Positions 7,210 through 14,354 of a stretch of DNA of 64,000 bases are shown here, piece after piece. Source of the stretch: JAVXTH01 sp036642795 (lineage in GTDB: Bacteria; Bacillota_I; Bacilli_A; Erysipelotrichales; Erysipelotrichaceae); contig JAVXTH010000001.1 of assembly GCA_036642795.1 (NCBI GenBank), forward strand, positions 62,001-126,000. Reading direction: 5' to 3'. The notes beneath the pieces are model-generated. The model searched no databases, was not told the DNA's origin, and worked only from the letters and a program-made list of their open reading frames with translations. Position 1 is the stretch's first letter. Every line of letters starts with the position of its first letter. The translations under genes were made by a program, and so were the position numbers.

Positions 7210-7845
7210 ATGAAAACAATCACACGTAAGGATTGGGAAGAGGTATTTTTAGAAATTGCTTCCCTATTGATTGCCAACAAAGATTTGTTGACAGAAATTG
7301 ATGCGAAATTTGGCGATGGTGATCATGGAGTAACAATGGAAAAAGTAGCTCATGCCCTTTGCACGAAAGCAAGCGAATGGGAATCAGGCCAAGGCGATTT
7401 AAAGTCGTTGTTTCAAGTCATTGGAAATGCCGTTACAAACATAAACGGAGGATCTGCAGGTCCTTTATACGGTACTTACTTTGAAGGATTTGGTGAATGT
7501 TTAGAAGATGGTGTCAATGAAGTTGATGCTATCCTATTAAAGAAAATACTTAAATCTGGATTAGTCGAATTACAGTATTTATCAACTGCCAAGGTAGGCG
7601 ATAAAACAATGATGGATACATTGATTCCTGCAAGCGAAGCTGCCCTCAATGCCTCGGACGATATCACTGATATTGTCACTGCTGCCAAAGACGCCGCAAT
7701 TGCTGGAGCTCTTAAAAGTAAAGAATTTGTAAGTAAGTTTGGTCGCGCTAGATCTTATAAGGAACAAACACTGGGTACCGTCGATGCTGGAGCTCAAAGT
7801 TGTACTTATATTTTCATCGGTTTATACAATGTATTAACAAAATAA
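7210..7845 (+). CDS. dhaL: DhaL-type dihydroxyacetone kinase ADP/ATP-binding subunit
   Basis: A 211-residue DAK2-domain protein. The metal-nucleotide motif DAKFGDGDHG is intact, with Asp31, Asp36 and Asp38 as expected for the Mg ligands. DhaL pairs with DhaK to phosphorylate dihydroxyacetone or related small ketoses such as erythrulose. No DhaM is encoded nearby, so the phosphoryl donor may be ATP, as in several Bacillota kinases; that is inference. ATG 7210 is chosen over GTG 7204 because GAGGAGG precedes it by eight bases. It is the first gene of a five-gene operon. Confidence 0.88.
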   Translation: MKTITRKDWEEVFLEIASLLIANKDLLTEIDAKFGDGDHGVTMEKVAHALCTKASEWESGQGDLKSLFQVIGNAVTNINGGSAGPLYGTYFEGFGECLEDGVNEVDAILLKKILKSGLVELQYLSTAKVGDKTMMDTLIPASEAALNASDDITDIVTAAKDAAIAGALKSKEFVSKFGRARSYKEQTLGTVDAGAQSCTYIFIGLYNVLTK

Positions 7846-7860
7846 GAGGAGAAAACAATT

Positions 7861-8859
7861 ATGAAAATGAAGAAATTTATCAACAAACCTGAGAACTTAA
7901 CAGAAGAGTTATTAGAAGGTTTAGCTTTAGCACATTCCGATGTATTAGACGTATTACCTAATGGTTTAGTAGTTTCCAAAGCATTAAAAGATGCCGATCG
8001 TGTTACCGTTGTTACTCTTGGTGGAACAGGACATGAGCCTGCTATCGAAGGTTTCGTAGGTGATGGTATGGTTGATATCGCAGTAGCTGGAGATATCTTT
8101 GCAGCTCCTGGTCCTCAACCCTGCGTTGAAGCAATTAAAATGGCTGATAAAGGTCATGGTGTTTTATTTGTTGTGTTAAATCATGCTGGTGATATGTTAT
8201 CTGCTAACTTAACAATGAAAGAATGCCGTAAATTAGGAATTAACGTAGCAAAAGTTGTTACGCAAGAAGATATTATGAATGCACCTCGTGAAGATGCTGA
8301 AAATCGTCGTGGATTCGTTGGTTGCTGTGCCGTTTATAAAATTGCTGGAGCAGCTGCCAAAGCTGGTAAATCTTTAGAAGAAATTACTGCAATTGCACAA
8401 GATTTCGCTGATAATATGGCTGCTATTTCAGTCGCTGCTCGTACTGCTACTCATCCTTCTAATGGAGCATCTTTTGGTGATCTTGCGGAAGATATGATTG
8501 GTATTGGTATGGGTCAACATGGTGAAGGCGGCGGAGATATCGTTCCAATTAAAACTGCTGATGAAACAATTCAAATTATGTCAGACTTATTAATTAAAGA
8601 TTTAAACCTTAAATCTGGTGAAAAGATTATGGTTTTTGTAAATGGTTCTGGTGCTACAACATTAATGGAATTATTAATTTGCTACCGTGCAGCTGTTAAA
8701 CACCTTGAAACAAAAGGTATTGAAGTTGTTGCAAATTGGGTAGATGAAATCTTAACAGTACAAGAAACAGCTGGTTTCCAATTATTCTTTGCTAGAATGA
8801 ATAAAGAATATTTAGGTTACTGGAATGCTCCATGTAATACACCATACAAAAAAGGATAG
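7861..8859 (+). CDS. dhaK: DhaK-type kinase substrate-binding subunit
   Basis: A 332-residue DAK1-domain protein. The substrate-binding histidine that forms a hemiaminal with the ketose is present as GMGQHGEGGGDI (His220), and the GGTGHEP loop near residue 55 corresponds to GGGSGHEP of classical DhaK, with a small change. With DhaL it should phosphorylate a short ketose. The HGE motif lacks the usual following proline (HGEGG where many have HGEPG), and together with the altered loop this may mean a substrate other than dihydroxyacetone. AGAGGAG lies eight bases before ATG 7861; lsrF follows 13 bases after. Confidence 0.85.
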   Translation: MKMKKFINKPENLTEELLEGLALAHSDVLDVLPNGLVVSKALKDADRVTVVTLGGTGHEPAIEGFVGDGMVDIAVAGDIFAAPGPQPCVEAIKMADKGHGVLFVVLNHAGDMLSANLTMKECRKLGINVAKVVTQEDIMNAPREDAENRRGFVGCCAVYKIAGAAAKAGKSLEEITAIAQDFADNMAAISVAARTATHPSNGASFGDLAEDMIGIGMGQHGEGGGDIVPIKTADETIQIMSDLLIKDLNLKSGEKIMVFVNGSGATTLMELLICYRAAVKHLETKGIEVVANWVDEILTVQETAGFQLFFARMNKEYLGYWNAPCNTPYKKG

Positions 8860-8872
8860 GAGATAAATTATT

Positions 8873-9760
8873 ATGGCAGATGCACAAGGAAACAAAGCAG
8901 CAAAGGATTATCATGAAAAAGTTCCTTTTGCAAAGCATGATTATATCATAAAAGGAATGGACAATATGGATTGGGGTATGAAAGCTCGAATGGCTAAAAT
9001 ATTCAATCCAAAAGACGGTCGTTCTGTCATGTTAGCGTTTGATCATGGTTATATCATGGGTTCTACTTCAGGACTTGAACGTCTTGACTTGGTCGTACCT
9101 GAATTAATCGAAGAAGTTGATTGCTTAATGTGTACAAGAGGAGCATTAAGAACTTGTGTTCCCCCAACAAATAACAAAGCAATTGCGCTTCGCTGTACTG
9201 CAGGATCAAGTGTATTAGACGATGAAATGTCATTTGAAGTTATCGGTGTTGATATTGAAGATGCGATTCGTGTTAATGCGAGTTGTATGGCAGTTCAAAC
9301 CTTTATCGGTGCACCAGGAGAAAAAGATTCCATCAAGAATCTATGTAATACAATTGATGCAGGCACTCGCTATGGTATTCCTACACTAGGTGTTGTTGCT
9401 GTTGGAAAGCAAATGGAAAGAACACCAAAGTTTTTCTTACTTGCAACACGCATGTTAGCTGAATTAGGAGCACAAATAATCAAAACTTATTATTGTGAAG
9501 ACTTTGAAAAAGTCGTAGCAGCATGTCCCGTACCAATTGTAGTAGCTGGTGGTAAAAAACTACCAGAAGATGAAGCATTAACGCTAGTTTATAAAGCAAT
9601 TCAAGGTGGAGCTGCTGGTGTTGACATGGGAAGAAATATCTTCCAAGCTGAATCACCAAAAGCTATGGCTCGTTGCATCAATAAAATCGTTCACGAAGAT
9701 TATACCGATGTCGAGGCATATAAATTGTATTTAAAACTAAAAGAAGAATTTAAAAAATAA
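8873..9760 (+). CDS. LsrF-family class I aldolase/thiolase
   Basis: A 295-residue TIM-barrel protein very like LsrF, the enzyme that cleaves phosphorylated autoinducer-2 breakdown product. Shared stretches include MLAFDHGYIMG, LMCTRGALR, GVVAVGKQM, AQIIKTYY (probable Schiff-base lysine), PIVVAGGKKLP and GGAAGVDMGRNIFQ. The usual AI-2 partners LsrK, LsrG and the Lsr transporter are absent; instead it follows DhaL and DhaK. The likely logic is kinase first, aldol or thiolytic cleavage second, on a sugar or diketone of unknown identity. I therefore avoid the symbol. Family assignment is strong; substrate is open. Confidence 0.85.
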   Translation: MADAQGNKAAKDYHEKVPFAKHDYIIKGMDNMDWGMKARMAKIFNPKDGRSVMLAFDHGYIMGSTSGLERLDLVVPELIEEVDCLMCTRGALRTCVPPTNNKAIALRCTAGSSVLDDEMSFEVIGVDIEDAIRVNASCMAVQTFIGAPGEKDSIKNLCNTIDAGTRYGIPTLGVVAVGKQMERTPKFFLLATRMLAELGAQIIKTYYCEDFEKVVAACPVPIVVAGGKKLPEDEALTLVYKAIQGGAAGVDMGRNIFQAESPKAMARCINKIVHEDYTDVEAYKLYLKLKEEFKK

Positions 9761-9793
9761 AGGAAAACACATTCGTGTTATAAGGAAATTAAA

Positions 9794-10306
9794 ATGAAAA
9801 TAATAAAATACTTGGGTGGACCATTAATCATCGCTATCTTAGCATTTATTTGCCAAATTACTGATCAATTATTAGGACCAATGATGCCAATAGGCGTTGG
9901 ATTCGGCTGGGTTGCATTCCAAGCTTGGGCTAGTTACTTTATCGCTGGTTGCGATGTTAAGGGTGGAATTAAAGCATTTGCTGCATTAATCACTGGAATG
10001 ATCGCTTCCATTGGAATTATCGCTTTTGGTGGAGCATTATCAGGAAGCTTAGGCTTCTGGGCATTCCCAATCGCTATCTTAATTCTTGTTGTTCCAACAA
10101 TCGCAACTGAAAAAGTTGAATTATTAAACTTAACACCAATTGTATTTATCGGTGCTGGTGCCTTCTTTGGCATTATGAATTATGTTCCTGAAGCAACTTT
10201 CACAACAGCATTTATTTGCGAAACAACGTATTGTGTACTTGGTTTATTCTTAGGTTACTTAACAATCGTTATTCGTGGTGCTTACGATAAAAAATTCAAC
10301 AGCTAA
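9794..10306 (+). CDS. DUF1097-like integral membrane protein
   Basis: A 170-residue hydrophobic protein with about five or six membrane segments. The GVGFGWVAFQAWASYFIAGC stretch followed by GGIKAF is characteristic of DUF1097 (YcdZ-like) proteins. No transport activity is known for the family; its place in a kinase-aldolase operon suggests that it may help import the substrate, which is inference only. AAGGAA lies eight bases before ATG 9794. The downstream small gene follows after 24 bases. Confidence 0.7.
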   Translation: MKIIKYLGGPLIIAILAFICQITDQLLGPMMPIGVGFGWVAFQAWASYFIAGCDVKGGIKAFAALITGMIASIGIIAFGGALSGSLGFWAFPIAILILVVPTIATEKVELLNLTPIVFIGAGAFFGIMNYVPEATFTTAFICETTYCVLGLFLGYLTIVIRGAYDKKFNS

Positions 10307-10330
10307 AATTGCTGATAAGGAGAATAAATA

Positions 10331-10651
10331 ATGTTTAAAAAATATGTTCACATTGGTGCTCCTCACACTCAACCAATGGAAGGTGAAGTTTGGAACGAAG
10401 GTATGAAGTTATGGATGATTGATCCATCTACAAACGACTTTGGTTTTGAATTCTTAAGATTTAGAGAAGATTCTTGGTTAGCTAAAGAAGTACAAACATT
10501 AGTTCACATTGCATGTGAAGTTGAAAGCATTGAAGAAGTTCTTCCTACTTGCGAAAAGATTCTACATGAACCAATCGTAGTTGATGAACATTTAACAATC
10601 GCCTTTGTTATGAAAGATGGCGTTTGCTTAGAATTAATGGAAATGAAATAA
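10331..10651 (+). CDS. Small VOC-like protein
   Basis: A 106-residue protein starting MFKKYVHIGAPHTQ. A conserved His early, a DPSTNDFGFEFLRF segment, a VHIACEVESIEEVL strand-helix unit and a C-terminal LTIAFVMKDGVCLELME strand pair with Glu give the look of one vicinal-oxygen-chelate (glyoxalase-like) unit. In the operon context it could be an isomerase or hydrolase acting on the product of the LsrF-type aldolase. Neither the metal nor the reaction can be confirmed from sequence. It is the last gene before a strong terminator. Confidence 0.65.
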   Translation: MFKKYVHIGAPHTQPMEGEVWNEGMKLWMIDPSTNDFGFEFLRFREDSWLAKEVQTLVHIACEVESIEEVLPTCEKILHEPIVVDEHLTIAFVMKDGVCLELMEMK

Positions 10652-10663
10652 AGATAAACAATT

Positions 10664-10689
10664 AGGATTGGATTACCAATCCTTTTTTT
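10664..10689 (+). terminator. Terminator of the dhaL-dhaK-lsrF operon
   Basis: An 8-bp stem AGGATTGG / CCAATCCT with a 4-base loop is followed by seven T. Confidence 0.92.
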
Positions 10690-10715
10690 GTAGATAAATT
10701 ATCTGTATAAAAAAA

Positions 10716-10734
10716 GAGGAACCTTAAGTTCCTC
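10716..10734 (-). terminator. Terminator of the BI-1 gene
   Basis: Arms GAGGAAC (10716-10722) and GTTCCTC (10728-10734); on the minus strand a run of T follows. Confidence 0.88.
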
Positions 10735-10743
10735 AATCTTTAA

Positions 10744-11454
10744 TCAATCATCATTTCTTCCTAACATTTGTAGGATATATAAGAAAATATTTAAAAAGTC
10801 TAAGTATAAATCAAAGGCTGAATAGATACAAAGTGTCTTTAAAGCTTCTTCGTTACCTTCATTTGCCATATAAAGAGCTTTCATCTTCTGTGTATCATAA
10901 GCCGTTAAGCCAGAGAAAACAATTAAGCCTAACGTACAGATCATTTGCTCCATCCAAGGTAAATGAACAAACATCGCAAAGATATTAAAGCCAATTAAGA
11001 TAAGCAAACTAGTGAATAAGATTGGCCCAAATTTTGATAAGTCAAAGCGTGTTGTATAACCGATGGTAGCTAGTGCGCCAAAGTAGACGGCGGTAATACC
11101 AAAGGCTAATGCAATCGTCGAAGATGCATAGGCATAAGCAATCACTGAGAAGGTTAAGCCAGTAATAAAAGAATAAACAAAGAACATTATTTTAGCTTTT
11201 TGAGTATTCATTTTATGAACACTTCGAACAAAAGAAACAACGACAGTTAGCTGTAATACTAACGCTACGATGCCAATTAAGCCTCCACTACCCATCAATA
11301 GTCTTTCCATGAAGCCGGTAGCAGCAAAGAAGAAGGCTGTCACAGCAGTAATCATCAGTCCAATAAACATCCATAAGAAAGTTGATGCACTATGTTGAGC
11401 TAACGTTGTTGGTCCATCACTTGTAAAAGCAACATTTTGCTTGTTATTTAACAT
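10744..11454 (-). CDS. Bax inhibitor-1/YccA family membrane protein
   Basis: A 236-residue protein with seven predicted membrane segments after a 25-residue cytoplasmic N-terminus. The family signature ending in GLTAYDTQKMKALY near residue 185 is clear, including the Asp pair region used for pH-dependent calcium leak in the BsYetJ homologue. It is a single-gene unit between two terminators. Function in this organism is unknown; a calcium or stress role is inferred from the family only. Confidence 0.85.
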   Translation of the reverse strand: MLNNKQNVAFTSDGPTTLAQHSASTFLWMFIGLMITAVTAFFFAATGFMERLLMGSGGLIGIVALVLQLTVVVSFVRSVHKMNTQKAKIMFFVYSFITGLTFSVIAYAYASSTIALAFGITAVYFGALATIGYTTRFDLSKFGPILFTSLLILIGFNIFAMFVHLPWMEQMICTLGLIVFSGLTAYDTQKMKALYMANEGNEEALKTLCIYSAFDLYLDFLNIFLYILQMLGRNDD

Positions 11455-11546
11455 AAAATCACTCCATTTCTACATCATAGTATATGCCATAACGATCATT
11501 TATTAAAGCTTTTTACAACATTTACGACAATTAAACATAATTTTCC

Positions 11547-12311
11547 TTAATCTTTTTTCTCTTTATCTTGTTTCAATGTCTTTAAAATACCTTTAGATAA
11601 AGCATCCGCTAATTCATTTTGACCACTTTTAGACATTAAATAATTCTTTTCTTCTTCATCTGATATAAAGCCTACTTCTACTAAAGCTGCAGGTACTTGA
11701 TTGTACATTAAGATTGTTAAGGGATGATTCGCTTCATCTTTAACACCACGACTCTCATTGCGTTTGATTTTCACTAATTCATCATTAATATTATTAGCAA
11801 AAGCAATGTTAGCATTATTAATAAACATCGTCCATACTTCACTTCCGTGTGCCCCATCGTTAAAGTTTTCACTTGAATTGGTATGAATGGATAAGAAATA
11901 ATCCGCATCGGCAGCATTTGAAATATTAACACGGCCATGTAAATCCGTTCCTTGACGATTTCCTAAAGCACGGTCATCTTTTCTTGTATAGACAACTTTA
12001 ACATTCTTATTTTCTAATATTTTACCGGTTTTTAACGTGATCGATAACGTAATATCCTTCTCGCAATACCCTTCAATGGAACTACTACCTTCATCATAAC
12101 CACCATGACCAGCATCTAAGACAACGGTGCCGATTTTTTTTGGTTGAAAGATTGCCTCCACTTGTTCTTGAATCATAAAATTAGGTGCAATTAATTTAAT
12201 CATAAAATAACATAAAGTAAGAATTAAAAGTATCATAAAAAGAAAGCCAATTATGACAATGAATAATCTTCCTTTTCTTATTCTTCTTTTCTTTTTATGT
12301 TTTTTACTCAT
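11547..12311 (-). CDS. N-acetylmuramoyl-L-alanine amidase (Amidase_3), CwlD-like
   Basis: A 254-residue membrane-anchored cell-wall amidase. A very basic N-terminus (KKHKKKRRIRKGR) precedes one membrane segment at about residues 16-40, then the zinc amidase domain: VVLDAGHGGYDEGS (zinc His), CEKDITL (zinc Glu), DYFLSIHTNSS (zinc His) and LVEVGFISDEEE (catalytic Glu). It would cleave the amide between MurNAc and the stem peptide outside the membrane. It is the third gene of a likely ilvA-DUF188-amidase operon, 9 bases after the previous stop. CwlD proper acts in spore cortex, but no other sporulation gene is seen here. Confidence 0.88.
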   Translation of the reverse strand: MSKKHKKKRRIRKGRLFIVIIGFLFMILLILTLCYFMIKLIAPNFMIQEQVEAIFQPKKIGTVVLDAGHGGYDEGSSSIEGYCEKDITLSITLKTGKILENKNVKVVYTRKDDRALGNRQGTDLHGRVNISNAADADYFLSIHTNSSENFNDGAHGSEVWTMFINNANIAFANNINDELVKIKRNESRGVKDEANHPLTILMYNQVPAALVEVGFISDEEEKNYLMSKSGQNELADALSKGILKTLKQDKEKKD

Positions 12312-12320
12312 AGCTACCCC

Positions 12321-12758
12321 TTATACTAAAATTCGATTCATTAATTGATGAAATCCTTCGATAAAGGCTTCATCATCTTTATTGGTTCGTTTCGCAATAT
12401 GATCAAATTTATGATGTTTACGATAACTCTGCGAAATTGCTCTTTTCATTAATAATTCATCGATATTACCATCATGATACTCTTGTCCATATTGATTGAT
12501 TGCATAGCCCTGTTTACTAAGCACCAGAGCTGCCAAACCATAATCTTGCGTTACAACTACATCTCCAGCCTTAACTCTTGACAGAAGCGCATAATCAACG
12601 CTGTCACTGCCTGTATCAACTAAGATAATATCTGCTTCCTCGTTTTGATAAGCATGAGCATAATCACATACAATGCTAACTTTACAATCATAATAGATAC
12701 TTAAATCAATGGTTTCATCGACAACGGGACACCCATCTGCATCAATCCAAATGTTCAT
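12321..12758 (-). CDS. YaiI/YqxD family protein (DUF188)
   Basis: A 145-residue protein with the family start MNIWIDADGCPVVDETI and the VVTQDYGLAALVLSKQG motif, consistent with a PIN-like nuclease fold with an acidic centre. The family is widespread and functionally uncharacterised. Its ATG lies inside the last 17 bases of the threonine dehydratase gene in another frame, which signals translational coupling. Confidence 0.9.
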   Translation of the reverse strand: MNIWIDADGCPVVDETIDLSIYYDCKVSIVCDYAHAYQNEEADIILVDTGSDSVDYALLSRVKAGDVVVTQDYGLAALVLSKQGYAINQYGQEYHDGNIDELLMKRAISQSYRKHHKFDHIAKRTNKDDEAFIEGFHQLMNRILV

Positions 12759-13959
12759 TAATTTTATCGGTTACAACTTTAGGATCATAACCATTTTCCT
12801 TTAACTTTTGAATCATTAGATCAATATGTTCATGATTAAATGTTTCAATCACTAAACCAACTCGGCATTTATTAAATAAAGCATTTTCAAAGATACGATT
12901 ATGATTAACGGAAACAATATTTGCCCCTGTACTTCCAATCAATTCAATTACTTTACTAAGATTTCCTGGTTTATCCACTACTTCTAAATTAAGAACTGCT
13001 TTTCTTCCGGTTTTAACTAAACCTAAATCAATAATTTTTGATAAGAAATTAACATCAATATTACCACCAGATAAAACTGCCACACATTTTTTATCTTCAA
13101 TATCAACTTTATGAAACATTGCCGCCGCAACGGAACTTGCTCCTGCCCCTTCACCGACCATTTTCATTTTTTCAACAAGCATTAATATCGCCGCAGCGAT
13201 TTCTTCTTCACTAACGCTTACAACGCCATCTAAATATTTACGACAATAATCAAAGGTGATATTTCCTGGTGCTTTTACCGCAATTCCATCGGCAATCGTC
13301 GTAACTTGATCTAACGTGATAATTTTGTTTGCTTCCATACTATCTTTCATACTCGATGCATTTCTTGCTTCAACTCCATAAACTTTACAACTAGGTTTTA
13401 AGCTTTTAATCGCATAGGCAATGCCACTAGCAAGTCCTCCACCACCAATTGGTACAATAACACATTCAACTTCTGGCATTTTCTCGACAATTTCTAAGCC
13501 AATTGTAGCCTGCCCTGCGATAATATCTTCATCGTTAAAAGGCTCAATAAAGATAGCACCATTAATCAGTTGAAGATGTTGTGCATATTCATACGCATCA
13601 TTAAAAGTATCGCCTTGAAGCACTACTTCAACCCCATAACTACGGGTTGCCTCAATCTTTGATAAAGGTGCGCTTTTGGGCATGACAATCGTTCCTTTTA
13701 TATTCATATCATGGCAAGCATAAGCAACTCCTTGCGCATGATTTCCAGCACTAGCCGCGATTACGCCCTTGGCTTTTTCAGCTTCACTTAATTTAGATAA
13801 TTTATAATAAGCACCTCTTAACTTAAAAGCTCCGGTACTTTGTAGATTTTCTGCTTTAATGTATAAATTACGATGTATTTTATCTGCTTTCACAATGGGT
13901 GTTTTACTAATCACACCATTTAATACTTCTCTAGCCTCTTCAATCTGTTTCATATCCAT
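12742..13959 (-). CDS. ilvA: Threonine ammonia-lyase with C-terminal ACT-like domain
   Basis: A 405-residue PLP enzyme that deaminates L-threonine to 2-oxobutyrate. The PLP lysine lies in STGAFKLRGAYYK near residue 50, the AASAGNHAQGVAYAC motif near 75 and the PIGGGGLASGIA phosphate loop near 180. The last 80 residues (VLNLEVVDKPGNLSKVIELI onward) form one ACT-like regulatory domain, as in the shorter allosteric or catabolic forms. ATG 13959 (MDMKQIEE) is chosen because TGGAGG lies ahead; the longer frame to 14004 lacks a ribosome site. No other isoleucine genes are nearby, so a catabolic role is plausible. Confidence 0.9.
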   Translation of the reverse strand: MDMKQIEEAREVLNGVISKTPIVKADKIHRNLYIKAENLQSTGAFKLRGAYYKLSKLSEAEKAKGVIAASAGNHAQGVAYACHDMNIKGTIVMPKSAPLSKIEATRSYGVEVVLQGDTFNDAYEYAQHLQLINGAIFIEPFNDEDIIAGQATIGLEIVEKMPEVECVIVPIGGGGLASGIAYAIKSLKPSCKVYGVEARNASSMKDSMEANKIITLDQVTTIADGIAVKAPGNITFDYCRKYLDGVVSVSEEEIAAAILMLVEKMKMVGEGAGASSVAAAMFHKVDIEDKKCVAVLSGGNIDVNFLSKIIDLGLVKTGRKAVLNLEVVDKPGNLSKVIELIGSTGANIVSVNHNRIFENALFNKCRVGLVIETFNHEHIDLMIQKLKENGYDPKVVTDKINEHLD

Positions 13960-14018
13960 AAGCTTACCTCCATCAATCTTTACTATTATCATAACCCTTT
14001 CCACTTAAAATAGAAAGT

Positions 14019-14089
14019 AAAAAAGCAGAATAACTGTCTTTTAATCAAGAACAAATCATAAGTTATGTGTATGGTATACAGTTGTTCTT
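14019..14089 (-). promoter_or_regulatory. Possible attenuator leader of the threonine dehydratase operon
   Basis: On the minus strand two hairpins follow each other upstream of ilvA: arms AAGAACAA (14089-14082) and TTGTTCTT (14054-14047), then a bulged stem AAAAGACAG / CTGCTTTT (14043-14021) followed by a T-run. The second has the form of an intrinsic terminator about 60 bases ahead of the start codon, so read-through could be regulated. No leader peptide was identified. Confidence 0.35.
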
Positions 14090-14101
14090 CTACCCTTGAA
14101 C

Positions 14102-14131
14102 AAAAAAAAGGACAAATCGAATTGTCCTTTT
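14102..14131 (-). terminator. Terminator of the surface-protein operon
   Basis: A 10-bp stem AAAAGGACAA (14106-14115) / TTGTCCTTTT (14122-14131) is followed on the minus strand by eight T. Confidence 0.92.
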
Positions 14132-14141
14132 CCTGTATCAA

Positions 14142-14354
14142 TTAATAAGCTTTTTGCTTATCTTCTAATGTTTCCATTTGATCTTGTAAGTCTTTTAGCT
14201 TTCTTGATTGATTATGCCAAGTAATTAACGCAATGCTCAATACAAGTGCACCAATCAATAATACGATCAAATCAAGATCACAGAAACCAAAGAAATATAA
14301 GACAACCATAGCAACCGCAAAGAGTGCTGATATTACATAGTCGATTGTTTTCAT
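14142..14354 (-). CDS. Small membrane protein with coiled-coil tail
   Basis: A 70-residue protein with two membrane segments (about residues 7-24 and 28-46) and a charged heptad-like tail (SRKLKDLQDQMETLEDKQ) on the cytoplasmic side. I do not recognise a family. Its ATG overlaps the stop of the large surface protein by four bases (ATGA), so the two are translationally coupled and may act together, for instance in anchoring or export of that protein, which is inference. Confidence 0.7.
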   Translation of the reverse strand: MKTIDYVISALFAVAMVVLYFFGFCDLDLIVLLIGALVLSIALITWHNQSRKLKDLQDQMETLEDKQKAY

